NCBI GenBank assembly: GCA_902789665.1
Contig: CADAOY010000005.1
Span: 93,382 to 157,381, forward strand
Direction: 5' to 3'
Length of the DNA: 64,000 nt
DNA from: an uncultured Lachnospiraceae bacterium
Lineage (GTDB): Bacteria > Bacillota > Clostridia > Lachnospirales > Lachnospiraceae
Shown one piece after another: positions 43,204 through 53,134 of the stretch. The translations under genes and the position numbers were made by a program. How positions within the stretch are numbered: the stretch's first letter is position 1; each line of letters starts with the position of its first letter. Below the pieces are notes generated by a model. The model made no database searches. It saw nothing but the letters and a program-made list of their open reading frames with translations, and was not told where the DNA came from.

Positions 43204-46200
43204 ATGAAGAAGGTAATAATAATTGGCGCAGGACCTGCAGGTCTTACAGCCGGATTAGAATTACTTAGAAAATCTAAAGATTATGAAGTTACCATTTTAG
43301 AGGCTACTGATGCTATAGGTGGTATATCAAGAACCGTTAATCATAACGGGAATCGTATGGACTTAGGCGGTCACAGATTCTTCTCCAAGAATGAGGAAGT
43401 TAACGAATGGTGGGATGCTCTTATGCCGGGACAGGGTGCCCCTGCATATGATGACAGGAAGTTAAAGAGACAGTGCAGAACTGAGATTAACGGACCTGAT
43501 CCTGAATTCGAAGATGAAGTGATGCTTTTTCGAAAAAGAATCTCCAGAATTTATTACAATAACAAATTTTTCGACTATCCAATTAAGATGAACAGCACAA
43601 CCATCAAGAACATGGGCTTTGCGACAACCATGGAAGCGGGCTTCAGTTATCTTGGGGGAAGTATCGCTAAAAGATCTGAAAGTTCACTTGAAGATTTCTA
43701 TATCAATCGTTTTGGTAAGAAGTTATATTCAATGTTCTTTGAAGGTTATACTGAGAAACTCTGGGGAAGACACCCGTCCAAAATCTCCGCCGACTGGGGC
43801 GCTCAGAGAGTTAAGGGATTATCGATTCCTGCAATTATCAAGGATGTAACAAATAAGACATTTAATAAAAAGGATGCTGAGGTTGAGACATCTCTTATCG
43901 AGGAATTTGCTTATCCTAAGTATGGTCCGGGACAGCTTTGGGAGAAGGCTGCTGATGAGATTAGAAAACTTGGCGGTGAGATTAAGTTTAACTGTAAGGT
44001 AACAGGTGTTGAAGCAAGAGAAAATACAGTAAATGCTGTTGTTTGCGAAGTTAATGGAATGAGCACCAAACTCTATGGTGATATTTTCATATCTTCAATG
44101 CCTCTTAAGGACCTCGTTATGGGCATGCCTTTTGCGCCTGATTTTGTAACTGAGGTTGCAAAGGGACTTCCGTACAGGGATTTTGTCACAATCGGATTAC
44201 TTGTTCCAAGACTTAAATTAGTTAATACAACAGATATTCAGACCATAAATGATCAGGTGCCTGACTGCTGGATTTATGTGCAGGATACAAAGGTTAAACT
44301 TGGAAGAATTCAGATATTCAATAACTGGTCTCCATATCTTGTTAAGGATCCTGAGAATACAGTATGGATCGGTCTTGAATATTTCTGTGATGAAGGTGAT
44401 TATTACTGGAATCTTGATGAGAAAGCCTGGGTTGAAATGGCTGTTAAGGAACTCGTATCAATGGGCGTAATCGGCAATGATACTGAGATTCTTGATCATC
44501 ATAAAGAGCAGGTTGTTAAGGCTTATCCGGCGTATTTTGACACATATGAGAAGATAAATGTTGTTGTAAATTACGTTAATAAATTCCACAACCTTTACTG
44601 CGTTGGACGTAATGGACAGCACAGATACAATAACATGGATCACTCCATGATTACTGCTTTTGAGACAGTTAAGAATATCTTAAATGGCATCACAGCCAAG
44701 GATAATATCTGGAATGTCAATACAGAGGCTGAGTATCATGAGGAGAAGAGTGAGGACGGCAAGGTGGCTGAGACAGCCAAGAGTCAGCCTGCAGTTGCGC
44801 CAAGCGAAGTTGTGCTTGATGCCAGTGATCCGGAGATTGAACTTGAAATTGAAAAAGATAATTCAAAGCCGCTTGCAGGCGGAATATTAAAGAGTTTTAG
44901 AAGGGCTAATTATGGCTCGTTCTCCAAGCGTGGTCCTGCAACCGGTGTTAATACCGCGCTTCTTGACGGCTCATCAGCAGGAACTGTCGGTGCATCAGGA
45001 AGCAGAGGCTCATATCAGATGCCTGTTGGTTTCGCTGATGCTTTTGATAATAACAAGGCACAGGAAACTGAAAAGCCTGTATCACCGTCAGAACCTACAG
45101 TCAGTGTGGTTGGAAGCGCTCCTGTAATTAAGCCTTTGGTAGAAGAACCTGCCGCATTAGAACCTGAAAATAACGAACCGTTATTTAGTGGTTTTGACAA
45201 CGTAAATGATGAAAGCGGCGAACTTAAGATAGTTAAGGAAGACCAGGTTATTCCTAAGGTTGAGCCGGTTGAAAAACCTGAAGGCGGCAGCTTTAAGGTA
45301 GCTAAGAAGCCTATTATTATGCCGGAAGAAGAGCATAAGGCTCCGAATATTGTGAAGAAACTTGAGATTGGCGAGACGAAGTCACGAAGGCTGGATTTTG
45401 CACCAACGATTATCAAGAAGCAGGATAAGGAAGCAGTTCCTGAAATCTATAATGAGCCTGAAGTTGCAGTAGTTGGAAGACCTCCGAAATACTCAATCAT
45501 GAAGAAGAGTTCGGAGATTAACAAGATTGATTACGACTTAGAGAATACACCTGAGTTTGTGGCAACAGTTGCTACCAATGACAGTATCTGGGAAGAGGTT
45601 GCCAAGTCTGAGCGTAACTTACAAAGAGCCGAAGAAAGACGCAAGGCTGAAGAAAAACGTAAGGCTGAAGAAGAGCAGGCAAGACTTGAAAAGGAAGCTG
45701 AAGAAGCAAGAATAAAGGCTGAGGAAGAAGCAGAAGCTGCAAGAATTGCTGCTGAGAAGAAGGCAAGAGATGAGGCTGTGGCTGAAGCATTCAAACTTAG
45801 CCAGATTAAGGTGGACCCGGACATTATTGCAAAGGGTAAGGTTATCAAGAAGACCACCATTACAAGCACAGACCCTTCGCTTTCAAGAAGAAAGCCTAAG
45901 CCAAAGAAGGAAACCACTACTGACGAGCCTTCAAATGAGAAGGTTGTTGCCGTTATCAAAGATGGTGTTAAGAAGGAAATCGATAATTCCCAGAGAAGTA
46001 TGAGAAGACCTAGAACCAATAACGGCTCAGTCAGAAGAAGATCAGATATCAAGGTTAATGCTGATGGCACAACAACCACAACGCCTAAGCGTAAGCCTAA
46101 GACTACAGTAGAAAAGGCTAAGGAGAAGGAAGCAGTAGCTGAGGCTGAAGCACAAAATTCAGTTTTGGAGAATGCTGTAGATACTGTTCAGGCTGTTGAT

Positions 46201-46248
46201 ACTAATGCTGCAGCTGATGTGGTTCAAACAACGGAATCAAATGAATAA
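43204..46248 (+). CDS. FAD-dependent oxidoreductase (UDP-galactopyranose mutase/protoporphyrinogen oxidase-like) with long disordered tail
   Basis: Residues 1 to about 500 form an FAD-binding amine-oxidase-type enzyme. Visible motifs are [18 protein letters not shown], a second dinucleotide motif region [14 protein letters not shown], and the C-terminal FAD contact [15 protein letters not shown]. Such proteins occur in polysaccharide loci, often as sugar mutase-like enzymes, but the substrate is unknown. From about 510 to 1014 the sequence is low-complexity: acidic/proline-rich linkers, a charged [12 protein letters not shown] coiled coil (about 812-865), and basic [10 protein letters not shown] and RRRSDIK patches. 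ATG 43204 follows GGAGGAG. Confidence 0.82.
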   Translation: MKKVIIIGAGPAGLTAGLELLRKSKDYEVTILEATDAIGGISRTVNHNGNRMDLGGHRFFSKNEEVNEWWDALMPGQGAPAYDDRKLKRQCRTEINGPDPEFEDEVMLFRKRISRIYYNNKFFDYPIKMNSTTIKNMGFATTMEAGFSYLGGSIAKRSESSLEDFYINRFGKKLYSMFFEGYTEKLWGRHPSKISADWGAQRVKGLSIPAIIKDVTNKTFNKKDAEVETSLIEEFAYPKYGPGQLWEKAADEIRKLGGEIKFNCKVTGVEARENTVNAVVCEVNGMSTKLYGDIFISSMPLKDLVMGMPFAPDFVTEVAKGLPYRDFVTIGLLVPRLKLVNTTDIQTINDQVPDCWIYVQDTKVKLGRIQIFNNWSPYLVKDPENTVWIGLEYFCDEGDYYWNLDEKAWVEMAVKELVSMGVIGNDTEILDHHKEQVVKAYPAYFDTYEKINVVVNYVNKFHNLYCVGRNGQHRYNNMDHSMITAFETVKNILNGITAKDNIWNVNTEAEYHEEKSEDGKVAETAKSQPAVAPSEVVLDASDPEIELEIEKDNSKPLAGGILKSFRRANYGSFSKRGPATGVNTALLDGSSAGTVGASGSRGSYQMPVGFADAFDNNKAQETEKPVSPSEPTVSVVGSAPVIKPLVEEPAALEPENNEPLFSGFDNVNDESGELKIVKEDQVIPKVEPVEKPEGGSFKVAKKPIIMPEEEHKAPNIVKKLEIGETKSRRLDFAPTIIKKQDKEAVPEIYNEPEVAVVGRPPKYSIMKKSSEINKIDYDLENTPEFVATVATNDSIWEEVAKSERNLQRAEERRKAEEKRKAEEEQARLEKEAEEARIKAEEEAEAARIAAEKKARDEAVAEAFKLSQIKVDPDIIAKGKVIKKTTITSTDPSLSRRKPKPKKETTTDEPSNEKVVAVIKDGVKKEIDNSQRSMRRPRTNNGSVRRRSDIKVNADGTTTTTPKRKPKTTVEKAKEKEAVAEAEAQNSVLENAVDTVQAVDTNAAADVVQTTESNE

Positions 46249-46257
46249 AAGATATGC

Positions 46258-46288
46258 AAAAGAAGAGACTTAAAGGCGCTCTTCTTTT
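46258..46288 (+). terminator. Probable terminator after the FAD oxidoreductase gene
   Basis: A 10-bp stem, AAAAGAAGAG at 46258-46267 with CTCTTCTTTT at 46279-46288, sits just after the stop codon. The T-run is short, so it may only attenuate. Confidence 0.65.
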
Positions 46289-46320
46289 GGTATGTCTAAG
46301 GCTAATACAAGGTTATTAAG

Positions 46321-47931
46321 ATGAGAAAAAGATTACTGCTTGATTGCACCCTCAGAGACGGGGGTTATATCAACGACTGGGAATTCGGTCATGATAATAT
46401 CGTAAATATCTTCGAGAGAGTGATTTGCTCCGGGGTTGATATAATCGAAATCGGTTTTATCGATGACAGAAGAGAATTTGATATAAACAGAAGTATAATG
46501 CCGGATACGGATTCCATAGAGAAAATATATGGCAGACTTAATCCGGGCAGTACCATGGTTGTTGGAATGATTGACTATGGCACCTGCGATATATCACATG
46601 TTAAGCCTTGCAATGAGTCTTATATAGATGGCATAAGGGTGATTTTTAAAAAAGAGAAAATGTATGATGCCATGGAATACTGTGGCAAACTAAAGGAACT
46701 TGGATACAAGGTTTTCTCTCAGATGGTATCGATTACAAGTTATTCAGATGATGAACTTGTAGAGATGACGAGACTCGCCAATAACATAATGCCTTATGCA
46801 GTATCAATTGTTGATACATACGGACTTGTTAATCCGGAAGAATTAAAGCACATAATGAGCGTGCTTGATGAGAATTTAGATAAGGAGATTATTATGGGAT
46901 TTCATGCTCATAATAATTTTCAGCTTGGATATGTTAATGCAACAACCGCCCTTGACTATGATACCAACAGGGATATCCTCGTGGATGGTACTTTGTATGG
47001 CATGGGCAAGAGTGCAGGCAATGCGCCACTTGAGCTTGTTGCAATGTACATGAATGAGCATTATGGCAAAAAATATATAATCTCAGAGATGCAGGAAGCC
47101 ATTACATCAAGTGTAATGGAATTTCAAAAAAAATCCCCGTGGGGCTATCAGCTCTTTTACTATATAGCTGCGGCCAACAGGGTGCATCCTAATTATGTTT
47201 CATATCTTATGAACAAAAGGACTTTGTCCATTACTCAGGTAAATGAGATTTTAAAGAGAATTCCTGAGGAAGAAAAACTTAATAAGAATATGAAACTTAT
47301 AGAGCAGTTATATGTGGATTTCCAGACCAAGGAATGTGATGACGGCGAGTCGCTTAGGGAACTGGCGGGGATTTTGGAAGGTAAGGATATTCTGGTAGTA
47401 GGTCCTGGCAAGAATGCCACTTTATATGGAGACAGGGTTAAGGACTATGTGAAGAATGTAAGTCCTGTAATCATATCCATTAATTATATTCCGACTGTCT
47501 GTCATCCGGATTATATGTTTGTGACCAATTCCACAAGATTTGTGCAGTCGGTGACGAAACTTCATGATGATGAGAATAAGGACATTAAGATTATCGCATC
47601 GTCCAATCTTAAGAGTTCCGACAGAAACTGGGATTATGTGGTTAATTACTCTTCAGTGATTGATGAAAAGGCAAGAGTGCAGGATCACTCCATGTGCATG
47701 CTCCTAAGGGTGCTTGCAAAATGCGCCCCGAGGAAAGTCGCGCTGGCAGGTTTTGACGGATATAATGCCCAGACAATAAATATATTTGATGAAGATAAAG
47801 ACATTGATTATTTAGAGGAGAAGGCGGCAGCTTTAAATAAGTATGCCACGGATTTCGTTAAGAATTCACCGCTTGATATAGTCTTTGTGACTCCGTCAAA
47901 GTATGAGATAGAGGTTAGTAATGAAAATTAA
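46321..47931 (+). CDS. DRE-TIM aldolase (HMGL-like) with extra C-terminal domain
   Basis: The N-terminal 300 residues form a pyruvate-type aldolase of the HMG-CoA lyase / 4-hydroxy-2-oxovalerate aldolase superfamily. The signature LLDCTLRDGGYINDWEFG and the metal site GFHAHNNFQLGYVNA are seen. A C-terminal part of about 200 residues begins near 345 with GKDILVVGPGKNATLYGD and looks like a Rossmann-type domain of unknown role. The two-domain form occurs in surface polysaccharide loci and probably makes or splits an unusual sugar acid. Its end overlaps the TPP enzyme start by 11 bases. Confidence 0.82.
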   Translation: MRKRLLLDCTLRDGGYINDWEFGHDNIVNIFERVICSGVDIIEIGFIDDRREFDINRSIMPDTDSIEKIYGRLNPGSTMVVGMIDYGTCDISHVKPCNESYIDGIRVIFKKEKMYDAMEYCGKLKELGYKVFSQMVSITSYSDDELVEMTRLANNIMPYAVSIVDTYGLVNPEELKHIMSVLDENLDKEIIMGFHAHNNFQLGYVNATTALDYDTNRDILVDGTLYGMGKSAGNAPLELVAMYMNEHYGKKYIISEMQEAITSSVMEFQKKSPWGYQLFYYIAAANRVHPNYVSYLMNKRTLSITQVNEILKRIPEEEKLNKNMKLIEQLYVDFQTKECDDGESLRELAGILEGKDILVVGPGKNATLYGDRVKDYVKNVSPVIISINYIPTVCHPDYMFVTNSTRFVQSVTKLHDDENKDIKIIASSNLKSSDRNWDYVVNYSSVIDEKARVQDHSMCMLLRVLAKCAPRKVALAGFDGYNAQTINIFDEDKDIDYLEEKAAALNKYATDFVKNSPLDIVFVTPSKYEIEVSNEN

Positions 47932-49756
47932 GGTTTCTGAATATATAGCAGATTTTCTGGTTGATAATGGAATTAATACCTGCTTTATGGTTACGGGCGG
48001 CGGCGCCATGCATCTTGATGATGCCTTTGGACATAAAGAGGGGCTTAAGTGCATATTTAATCATCATGAGCAGGCCTGTGCTTTTGCTGCAGAGGCATAT
48101 GCGCGTATGACAGGTGAGATTGCGCTTGTGTCAGTAACCAGCGGACCTGGTGGAACCAATGCCTTAACAGGTGTTATGGGAGGATGGGTTGATTCCATTC
48201 CAATGCTTGTTATATCAGGTCAGATTAAAAGAGAAACCTCCATTGCAAGCGTGCCTGAACTTGGATTAAGGCAGCTTGGAGATCAGGAATATAATATTGT
48301 TTCATCAGCAGCGCCTATGACCAAATATGCGCATATGGTGATGGATGAAAAAGAGATTTCTTATCATCTTGAGAAGGCTTTATTCTTAGCCAAAGATGGA
48401 AGACCGGGCCCTGTGTGGCTTGATATTCCGCTTGATATTCAGGGTGGAATGGTAGAGACAGATGAGCTTAAGCATTTTGATCCGAAGGAACTAAAGGAAG
48501 AAAAGGCTTCACAGGTTCCTGAAGGATTTAAGGTTCCAAGTGATGAGGAAATCGATGCATTAATTAAAGAACTTAAGTTTAAGATTAGTATGGCAAAGGC
48601 GCCTTTGGTGCTTGCAGGAACTGGTATTAATCTTGCAAGATGTACTGATAAGTTATTGGCTTTTCTGGATAAGTATAAAATCCCTGTCGTAACTGCATGG
48701 AATGCCAATGATACGGTTTCATGTGATAATCCTTACTATGCAGGAATGCCGGGGACGGTAGGGCAGAGGTGCGGGAATTTTGCCCTTCAGAATTGTGATT
48801 TACTGATAAGTCTTGGATGCAGAATGAATATCAGAATGATTGGATATACGCATTTTGATTTTGCGAAGAATGCATATAAGGCTGTGGTTGAGATAGATCC
48901 AAAAGAGTTATGTAAACCGACTGTGAAAGTTGATATGCCAATAAATATGGATGTATCAAAGTTCCTTGACAAGATGAACGAGGGAACTTACGTGGAAGTG
49001 CCGGAGCATGCCGAGTGGGTAGCGTGGTGCAGAAATCTGGTTAAGAAGTATCCTGTGGTGCTGCCTGAATATCATACATATGATAAGAATATTAATCCAT
49101 ATGTGTTTATTGATACGCTCTTTACGCATCTTAAAAATGATGACAGGATAATCTGTGGTAACGGAAGTGCGTGCGTAATTACTTTCCAGGCTGCGAAGAT
49201 AAAGCAGGGACAGAGGATGTTTACTAACTCAGGATGTGCGTCCATGGGATACGGTTTTCCGGCGGCAGTTGGTGTGGCGGTATCGGATAATTCGAAACGC
49301 ACCATCTGTATCGACGGCGAAGGGTCGTTTATGATGAATCTGCAGGAACTTGCGACGGTTCATAAGAATAAGCTTAATATAAAGATTTTTATAATAAATA
49401 ATAATGGATATTTATCAATGAGACAGACTCAGACCAATCTTTTTAAGGGCAGGGAGTTAGTCGGTGTTGATAATACAAGCGGAATTGAGTTCCCGAATTT
49501 TGCGCTGATCGCATTAGCATTTGGGCTTGATTATAAGAAAATTGAGAAAGAAGCAGATGCAGATGCCATTATTGATGAAGTGATTGGATATGAGGGAGCA
49601 TGCATATGTGAGGTGTGCGTTGATCCTGCGCAGAATTTTGAGCCGAAGATTTCGTCAAGGGTGCTTCCGGATGGAAAGATTGTATCGCCGACACTTAGTG
49701 ATATGTCGCCTTTCCTGCCTCGTGATGAGTACGATGCTGTAAAGTACGAAGGATAA
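47921..49756 (+). CDS. Thiamine-pyrophosphate enzyme (acetolactate synthase-like) of the glycan locus
   Basis: This 611-residue TPP enzyme has the three-domain layout. The catalytic Glu lies in NHHEQACAFAAEAYAR and the phosphate motif in TSGPGGTNALTG. The TPP motif GEGSFMMNLQELATV ends in NNNGYLS. It is too far from ilv genes to be a branched-chain amino acid enzyme. TPP enzymes in polysaccharide loci can attach two-carbon units to make branched sugars, and a partnership with the adjacent aldolase is likely. The product is unknown. Confidence 0.85.
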   Translation: MKIKVSEYIADFLVDNGINTCFMVTGGGAMHLDDAFGHKEGLKCIFNHHEQACAFAAEAYARMTGEIALVSVTSGPGGTNALTGVMGGWVDSIPMLVISGQIKRETSIASVPELGLRQLGDQEYNIVSSAAPMTKYAHMVMDEKEISYHLEKALFLAKDGRPGPVWLDIPLDIQGGMVETDELKHFDPKELKEEKASQVPEGFKVPSDEEIDALIKELKFKISMAKAPLVLAGTGINLARCTDKLLAFLDKYKIPVVTAWNANDTVSCDNPYYAGMPGTVGQRCGNFALQNCDLLISLGCRMNIRMIGYTHFDFAKNAYKAVVEIDPKELCKPTVKVDMPINMDVSKFLDKMNEGTYVEVPEHAEWVAWCRNLVKKYPVVLPEYHTYDKNINPYVFIDTLFTHLKNDDRIICGNGSACVITFQAAKIKQGQRMFTNSGCASMGYGFPAAVGVAVSDNSKRTICIDGEGSFMMNLQELATVHKNKLNIKIFIINNNGYLSMRQTQTNLFKGRELVGVDNTSGIEFPNFALIALAFGLDYKKIEKEADADAIIDEVIGYEGACICEVCVDPAQNFEPKISSRVLPDGKIVSPTLSDMSPFLPRDEYDAVKYEG

Positions 49757-49759
49757 ATA

Positions 49760-50689
49760 ATGAGCAGAATTATTATTACAGGTGCAACGGGAATGATAGG
49801 AATTGCCATTATCGAGAATCTCTTAGAAAGAGGAGATGAGGTGACGGCAGTTATCAGACCAAATTCAAAAAGAAGAGATGCACTTCGTGGTTTTAACAAC
49901 ATAAATATTGTAGAGTGTGATATCACTCAATATGATAAACTGCCTGATTTATTAGGGCATGAGCACTATGATGAGTTTTATCATCTGGCTTGGGATGGAA
50001 CCTATGGGGCAGCAAGAAATGATATGTATGCTCAGACTGCCAATATAAAGGGTTCACTTGATGCACTGGAGGCCGCAGCTGCTTTGGGCTGCAAAGTCTT
50101 TCTTGGAACAGGCTCGCAGGCTGAATATGGAAGACTTCCTGAGGGAGTTAAGGTTTCACCTGACCTTCCATGTAATCCTGAAAATGGATATGGAATAGCC
50201 AAATTAGCAGCTGGAGAGATGACAAGAATTCAGGCTTCAAAACTTGGTATTAAGCATATATGGGTTAGGATAGTGTCCATATATGGACCTTTTGATGGGG
50301 AGCATACCCCAATAATGTCCGGCATCAGGACAATGCTTGAGGGCAGGAGGGCTTCCTTCACAAAAGGGGAGCAGATGTGGGATTATATTTATGTCAAAGA
50401 TGCGGCGGCGGAGATTTTGGCAGCAGGTGAGAAGGGCTTTGATGGCAAGATATATATCATCGGAAGTGGCAAGACAAGGCCGCTTAAGGAATATTTCGAG
50501 ATAATCAGGGATAAGATTAATCCGGCGCTGGAATTGGGCCTTGGGGATATTCCGTATTTTGACGGGCAGGTTATGTACCTTTGTGCCGATAATAAATCGC
50601 TTCTTAAAGATACGGGTTATACCCCTAAATATACTTTTGAAGAGGGAATTGAGGAAACGATAGAATGGGTGATGAAATCGAAAAATTAA
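49760..50689 (+). CDS. NAD-dependent sugar epimerase/dehydratase (extended SDR)
   Basis: This 309-residue Rossmann enzyme starts IIITGATGMIGIAIIENLL. The usual SDR catalytic pair is seen as GYGIAKLAAGEM (YxxxK), with the Ser/Thr in GTGSQAEYG. Members act on nucleotide sugars as epimerases, reductases or dehydratases. It is 4 bases after the TPP gene and overlaps the glycosyltransferase by 25 bases, so the four genes from the aldolase onward are one operon. Confidence 0.87.
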   Translation: MSRIIITGATGMIGIAIIENLLERGDEVTAVIRPNSKRRDALRGFNNINIVECDITQYDKLPDLLGHEHYDEFYHLAWDGTYGAARNDMYAQTANIKGSLDALEAAAALGCKVFLGTGSQAEYGRLPEGVKVSPDLPCNPENGYGIAKLAAGEMTRIQASKLGIKHIWVRIVSIYGPFDGEHTPIMSGIRTMLEGRRASFTKGEQMWDYIYVKDAAAEILAAGEKGFDGKIYIIGSGKTRPLKEYFEIIRDKINPALELGLGDIPYFDGQVMYLCADNKSLLKDTGYTPKYTFEEGIEETIEWVMKSKN

Positions 50690-51636
50690 AGAAAATCAGC
50701 ATAATGATTCCGACCTTTAACGAGACGGAGAACGTGGTGCAGATGGCTGATGCTGTGGTTGACGTGCTGACCAAAGATTTGCCGGAATATGACTACGAGA
50801 TTCTGTTTATCGACAATGCTTCGACTGACGGAACGAGGGATAAGATTGTTAAACTCTGTGAAGGAAATAAGAAGATTAGGGCCATCTTCAACGTAACGAA
50901 TTTTGGCCAGTTTAATTCACCATTCCATGGAATCTGCGAGACGACCGGTGACTGCACAATCCCGATTTGCTGCGACTTCCAGGACCCTGTGGAACTGATT
51001 CCTGTATTTGTGCATGAGTGGGAGAAGGGGCATAAGATTGTCAGCGGCGTTAAGACATCTTCTAAGGAAAATCCGCTGATTTATCTTGCAAGAACAATAT
51101 ATTACAAGATGATTAAGAGTATGTCATCTGTAAAGATGATTGAGCATTTCACAGGCTTTGGCCTTTATGATAAGACTTTCGTGGCACTGCTTCGTGAACT
51201 CGATGATCCGATTCCTTTTATAAGGGGAATTGTAGCTGAGTACGGTGAAGGTTTTAACAGAATTGAGATAGAATACGAACAGCCGAAGCGCAGAGCAGGT
51301 AAGACGCATAATAATTTCTATACGCTGTATGATGGAGCGATGCTGTCGTTTACATCTTATACTAAAGTTGGTCTTCGTTTAGCGACGTTCTTTGGTATTG
51401 GTGTGAGTTTTGTGAGTATACTGATTGGTTTAGTATACTTAGTTCTTAAACTTTGCTTCTGGTATTCGTTCTCAGCAGGTTATGCGCCGATTATGATAGG
51501 TGTATTCGTGCTTGGTGGTATACAGATTTTCTTTATTGGATTGATTGGGGAGTATATCCTGAATATTAATACCAGAGTAATCCACAGACCGGTTGTGGTT
51601 GAGGAGAAGAGGATTAATTTTGGGGATGAGGATTGA
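50665..51636 (+). CDS. GT2 glycosyltransferase, DPM/GtrB type
   Basis: This is a family 2 glycosyltransferase of the kind that loads sugars on polyprenyl phosphate. N-terminal ISIMIPTFNETENVVQM, IDNASTDGTRD and the catalytic FQDPVELIP are followed by two C-terminal membrane helices (about 232-255 and 270-293). The last part reads RPVVVEEKRINFGDED. The DNA for VVVEEKRINF is repeated downstream at 53106-53134, after the DUF4869 module. ATG 50665 has GAGG upstream. Confidence 0.9.
   Translation: MGDEIEKLKKISIMIPTFNETENVVQMADAVVDVLTKDLPEYDYEILFIDNASTDGTRDKIVKLCEGNKKIRAIFNVTNFGQFNSPFHGICETTGDCTIPICCDFQDPVELIPVFVHEWEKGHKIVSGVKTSSKENPLIYLARTIYYKMIKSMSSVKMIEHFTGFGLYDKTFVALLRELDDPIPFIRGIVAEYGEGFNRIEIEYEQPKRRAGKTHNNFYTLYDGAMLSFTSYTKVGLRLATFFGIGVSFVSILIGLVYLVLKLCFWYSFSAGYAPIMIGVFVLGGIQIFFIGLIGEYILNINTRVIHRPVVVEEKRINFGDED
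51593..51621. repeat. 29-bp direct repeat, left copy (inside 3' end of GT2 gene)
   Basis: These 29 bases, beginning TTGTGGTTGAGGAGAAGAGG, are identical to 53106-53134. They flank the two-gene DUF4869/ATPase module. Confidence 0.95.
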
Positions 51637-51645
51637 GGTAAATAA

Positions 51646-52095
51646 ATGTTAAAAATTGTATTTGGTGATGTTGAAAATTCAATATATCATCCACCTACAT
51701 ATTTTGATAATACTTATGAAGATGAGTGGATTACCAATCCTTTATCTGTTCAAATGATTAAGGATATTGATAAGTCAGAGGTTATTGGACCAAGAGTTAT
51801 TGACAGTCCTGTACTTGGTTCAATATCTGTTAAAGAATTATCCGGTGGTGTTAAAACATTAATGCTTATGGCTTTTGATGAGTCGGGAAAGATTTTTAAT
51901 GCTTCTGCCTGCGGTGATAATTGTGCCAAATGGATTTGCAATATTGCAAAAGAGAAAGATTTAACTATTAATCTTCATCATGTTATGAGTTTTGCAGAAG
52001 TCAGTGGTTTTCAGGCAGAGATTCTTAATACAGGTAAAATAGTCAACAGTTATGATGAGTATCTTGCTGAGACAGTAAAGATTAAAGAAAGGTAA
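51646..52095 (+). CDS. DUF4869 family protein
   Basis: This 149-residue protein matches what I know of DUF4869. It begins MLKIVFGDVENSIYHPPTYF, has MIKDIDKSEVIGPRVIDSP in the middle, LSGGVKTLMLM, and the conserved ACGDNCAKWI cysteines. The function is unknown. It stands 3 bases before a P-loop protein, with which it probably works as a pair. Both lie between two copies of a 29-bp direct repeat. It has a GAGGT ribosome binding site. Confidence 0.8.
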   Translation: MLKIVFGDVENSIYHPPTYFDNTYEDEWITNPLSVQMIKDIDKSEVIGPRVIDSPVLGSISVKELSGGVKTLMLMAFDESGKIFNASACGDNCAKWICNIAKEKDLTINLHHVMSFAEVSGFQAEILNTGKIVNSYDEYLAETVKIKER

Positions 52096-52097
52096 GT

Positions 52098-53066
52098 ATG
52101 AAGGGAAAGTATCATATTTGCGTTCAAAACAGCAGAATACGATATGAATTTGAAATAAAACGTAATATAACCATTATTCGTGGCGACAGTGCTTCAGGTA
52201 AAACAACATTATTTTCGATGATTGAATCATATAATCGTCTTGGTGAAGATTCCGGAATCGAGATTGTAAGCAAGAAAGAATGTATTACGGTTAATAATGC
52301 AACATGGGATTTAGTACTTGATAAACATAATGACAGCATTGTTTTTATTGATGAAGACAGTCCGGTTATTAAATCTCAGGAATTCGCAGAGAAAATTAAA
52401 AATTCAGGAAACTATTATGTAATTATTACTCGTGAGGATTTACCGAATCTGCCATATTCAGTTGATGAAATATATGGTATCCATAATTCAGGTAAATATG
52501 CTGATACGAAAAGAATATATAATGAGTTTTATAAACTTTATAGTGTGTCTGATGATTATGACAAGAAAGCAGATATAGTTATTGTTGAAGATTCAAATGC
52601 AGGGTACGAATTTTTTAAGAATATTTGCTCTTCAAAAGTTAGTGTTATAAGTGCTGGCGGAAAGACTAAGATTAGAGAATTGGTATCCAAATATACAGAT
52701 AAAGACATTCTTGTTGTAGCTGACGGCGCAGCATTTGGCTCTGAGATAAATGAGATGTATCTTGATATGCAAAAGAATCAAAGAACAAAAATGTATCTTC
52801 CAGAATCATTTGAATGGATAATTCTCAGGTCCGGATTGATAGATGGTAATCGTATAGCGACAATTCTGGATAATCCGGAAGATTTTATTGAAAGCAGTGA
52901 ATATTTTAGCTGGGAAGTGTATTTTAATAAATTGCTTGTGAAAGAGACTGAGGGTACGTATCTTCAATATTCAAAGAGTAAACTTAATTCAAGTTATTTA
53001 AATGATAAGGAAAAGAATAGAATATTAAATGTAATAAAGATTATTATTGGAATTATTTGTGACTAA
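52098..53066 (+). CDS. P-loop protein paired with DUF4869, TOPRIM-like second half
   Basis: This is a 322-residue protein. A Walker A motif IIRGDSASGKTTLFSMIE is at about residue 27 and a Walker B-like IVFIDEDSPV near 73. No ABC signature is obvious. The second half has IVIVEDSNAGYEFFKNI, then SAGGKTKIRELV and ILVVADGAAFGSEI. That order recalls an OLD-type TOPRIM fold, but the DxD metal pair is not evident. Its role is unknown; nucleotide-dependent sensing is plausible. It forms a unit with the DUF4869 gene. Confidence 0.72.
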   Translation: MKGKYHICVQNSRIRYEFEIKRNITIIRGDSASGKTTLFSMIESYNRLGEDSGIEIVSKKECITVNNATWDLVLDKHNDSIVFIDEDSPVIKSQEFAEKIKNSGNYYVIITREDLPNLPYSVDEIYGIHNSGKYADTKRIYNEFYKLYSVSDDYDKKADIVIVEDSNAGYEFFKNICSSKVSVISAGGKTKIRELVSKYTDKDILVVADGAAFGSEINEMYLDMQKNQRTKMYLPESFEWIILRSGLIDGNRIATILDNPEDFIESSEYFSWEVYFNKLLVKETEGTYLQYSKSKLNSSYLNDKEKNRILNVIKIIIGIICD

Positions 53067-53105
53067 TTACGAGTTTGTTATTAATTTTGACCTATCCATG
53101 ATCGA

Positions 53106-53134
53106 TTGTGGTTGAGGAGAAGAGGATTAATTTT
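53106..53134. repeat. 29-bp direct repeat, right copy (remnant of a GT2 3' end)
   Basis: Identical to 51593-51621. In the GT2 frame it reads IVVEEKRINF and then a stop, so it looks like the last codons of a glycosyltransferase gene whose body is missing. It starts the A+T-rich part of the glycan locus. Confidence 0.9.

Noticed and set aside
45531-46079. 182-residue minus-strand open frame in the tail of the FAD oxidoreductase
   Set aside because: Ser/Leu-rich mirror of Lys/Glu/Arg-rich low-complexity coding sequence; no start signals.
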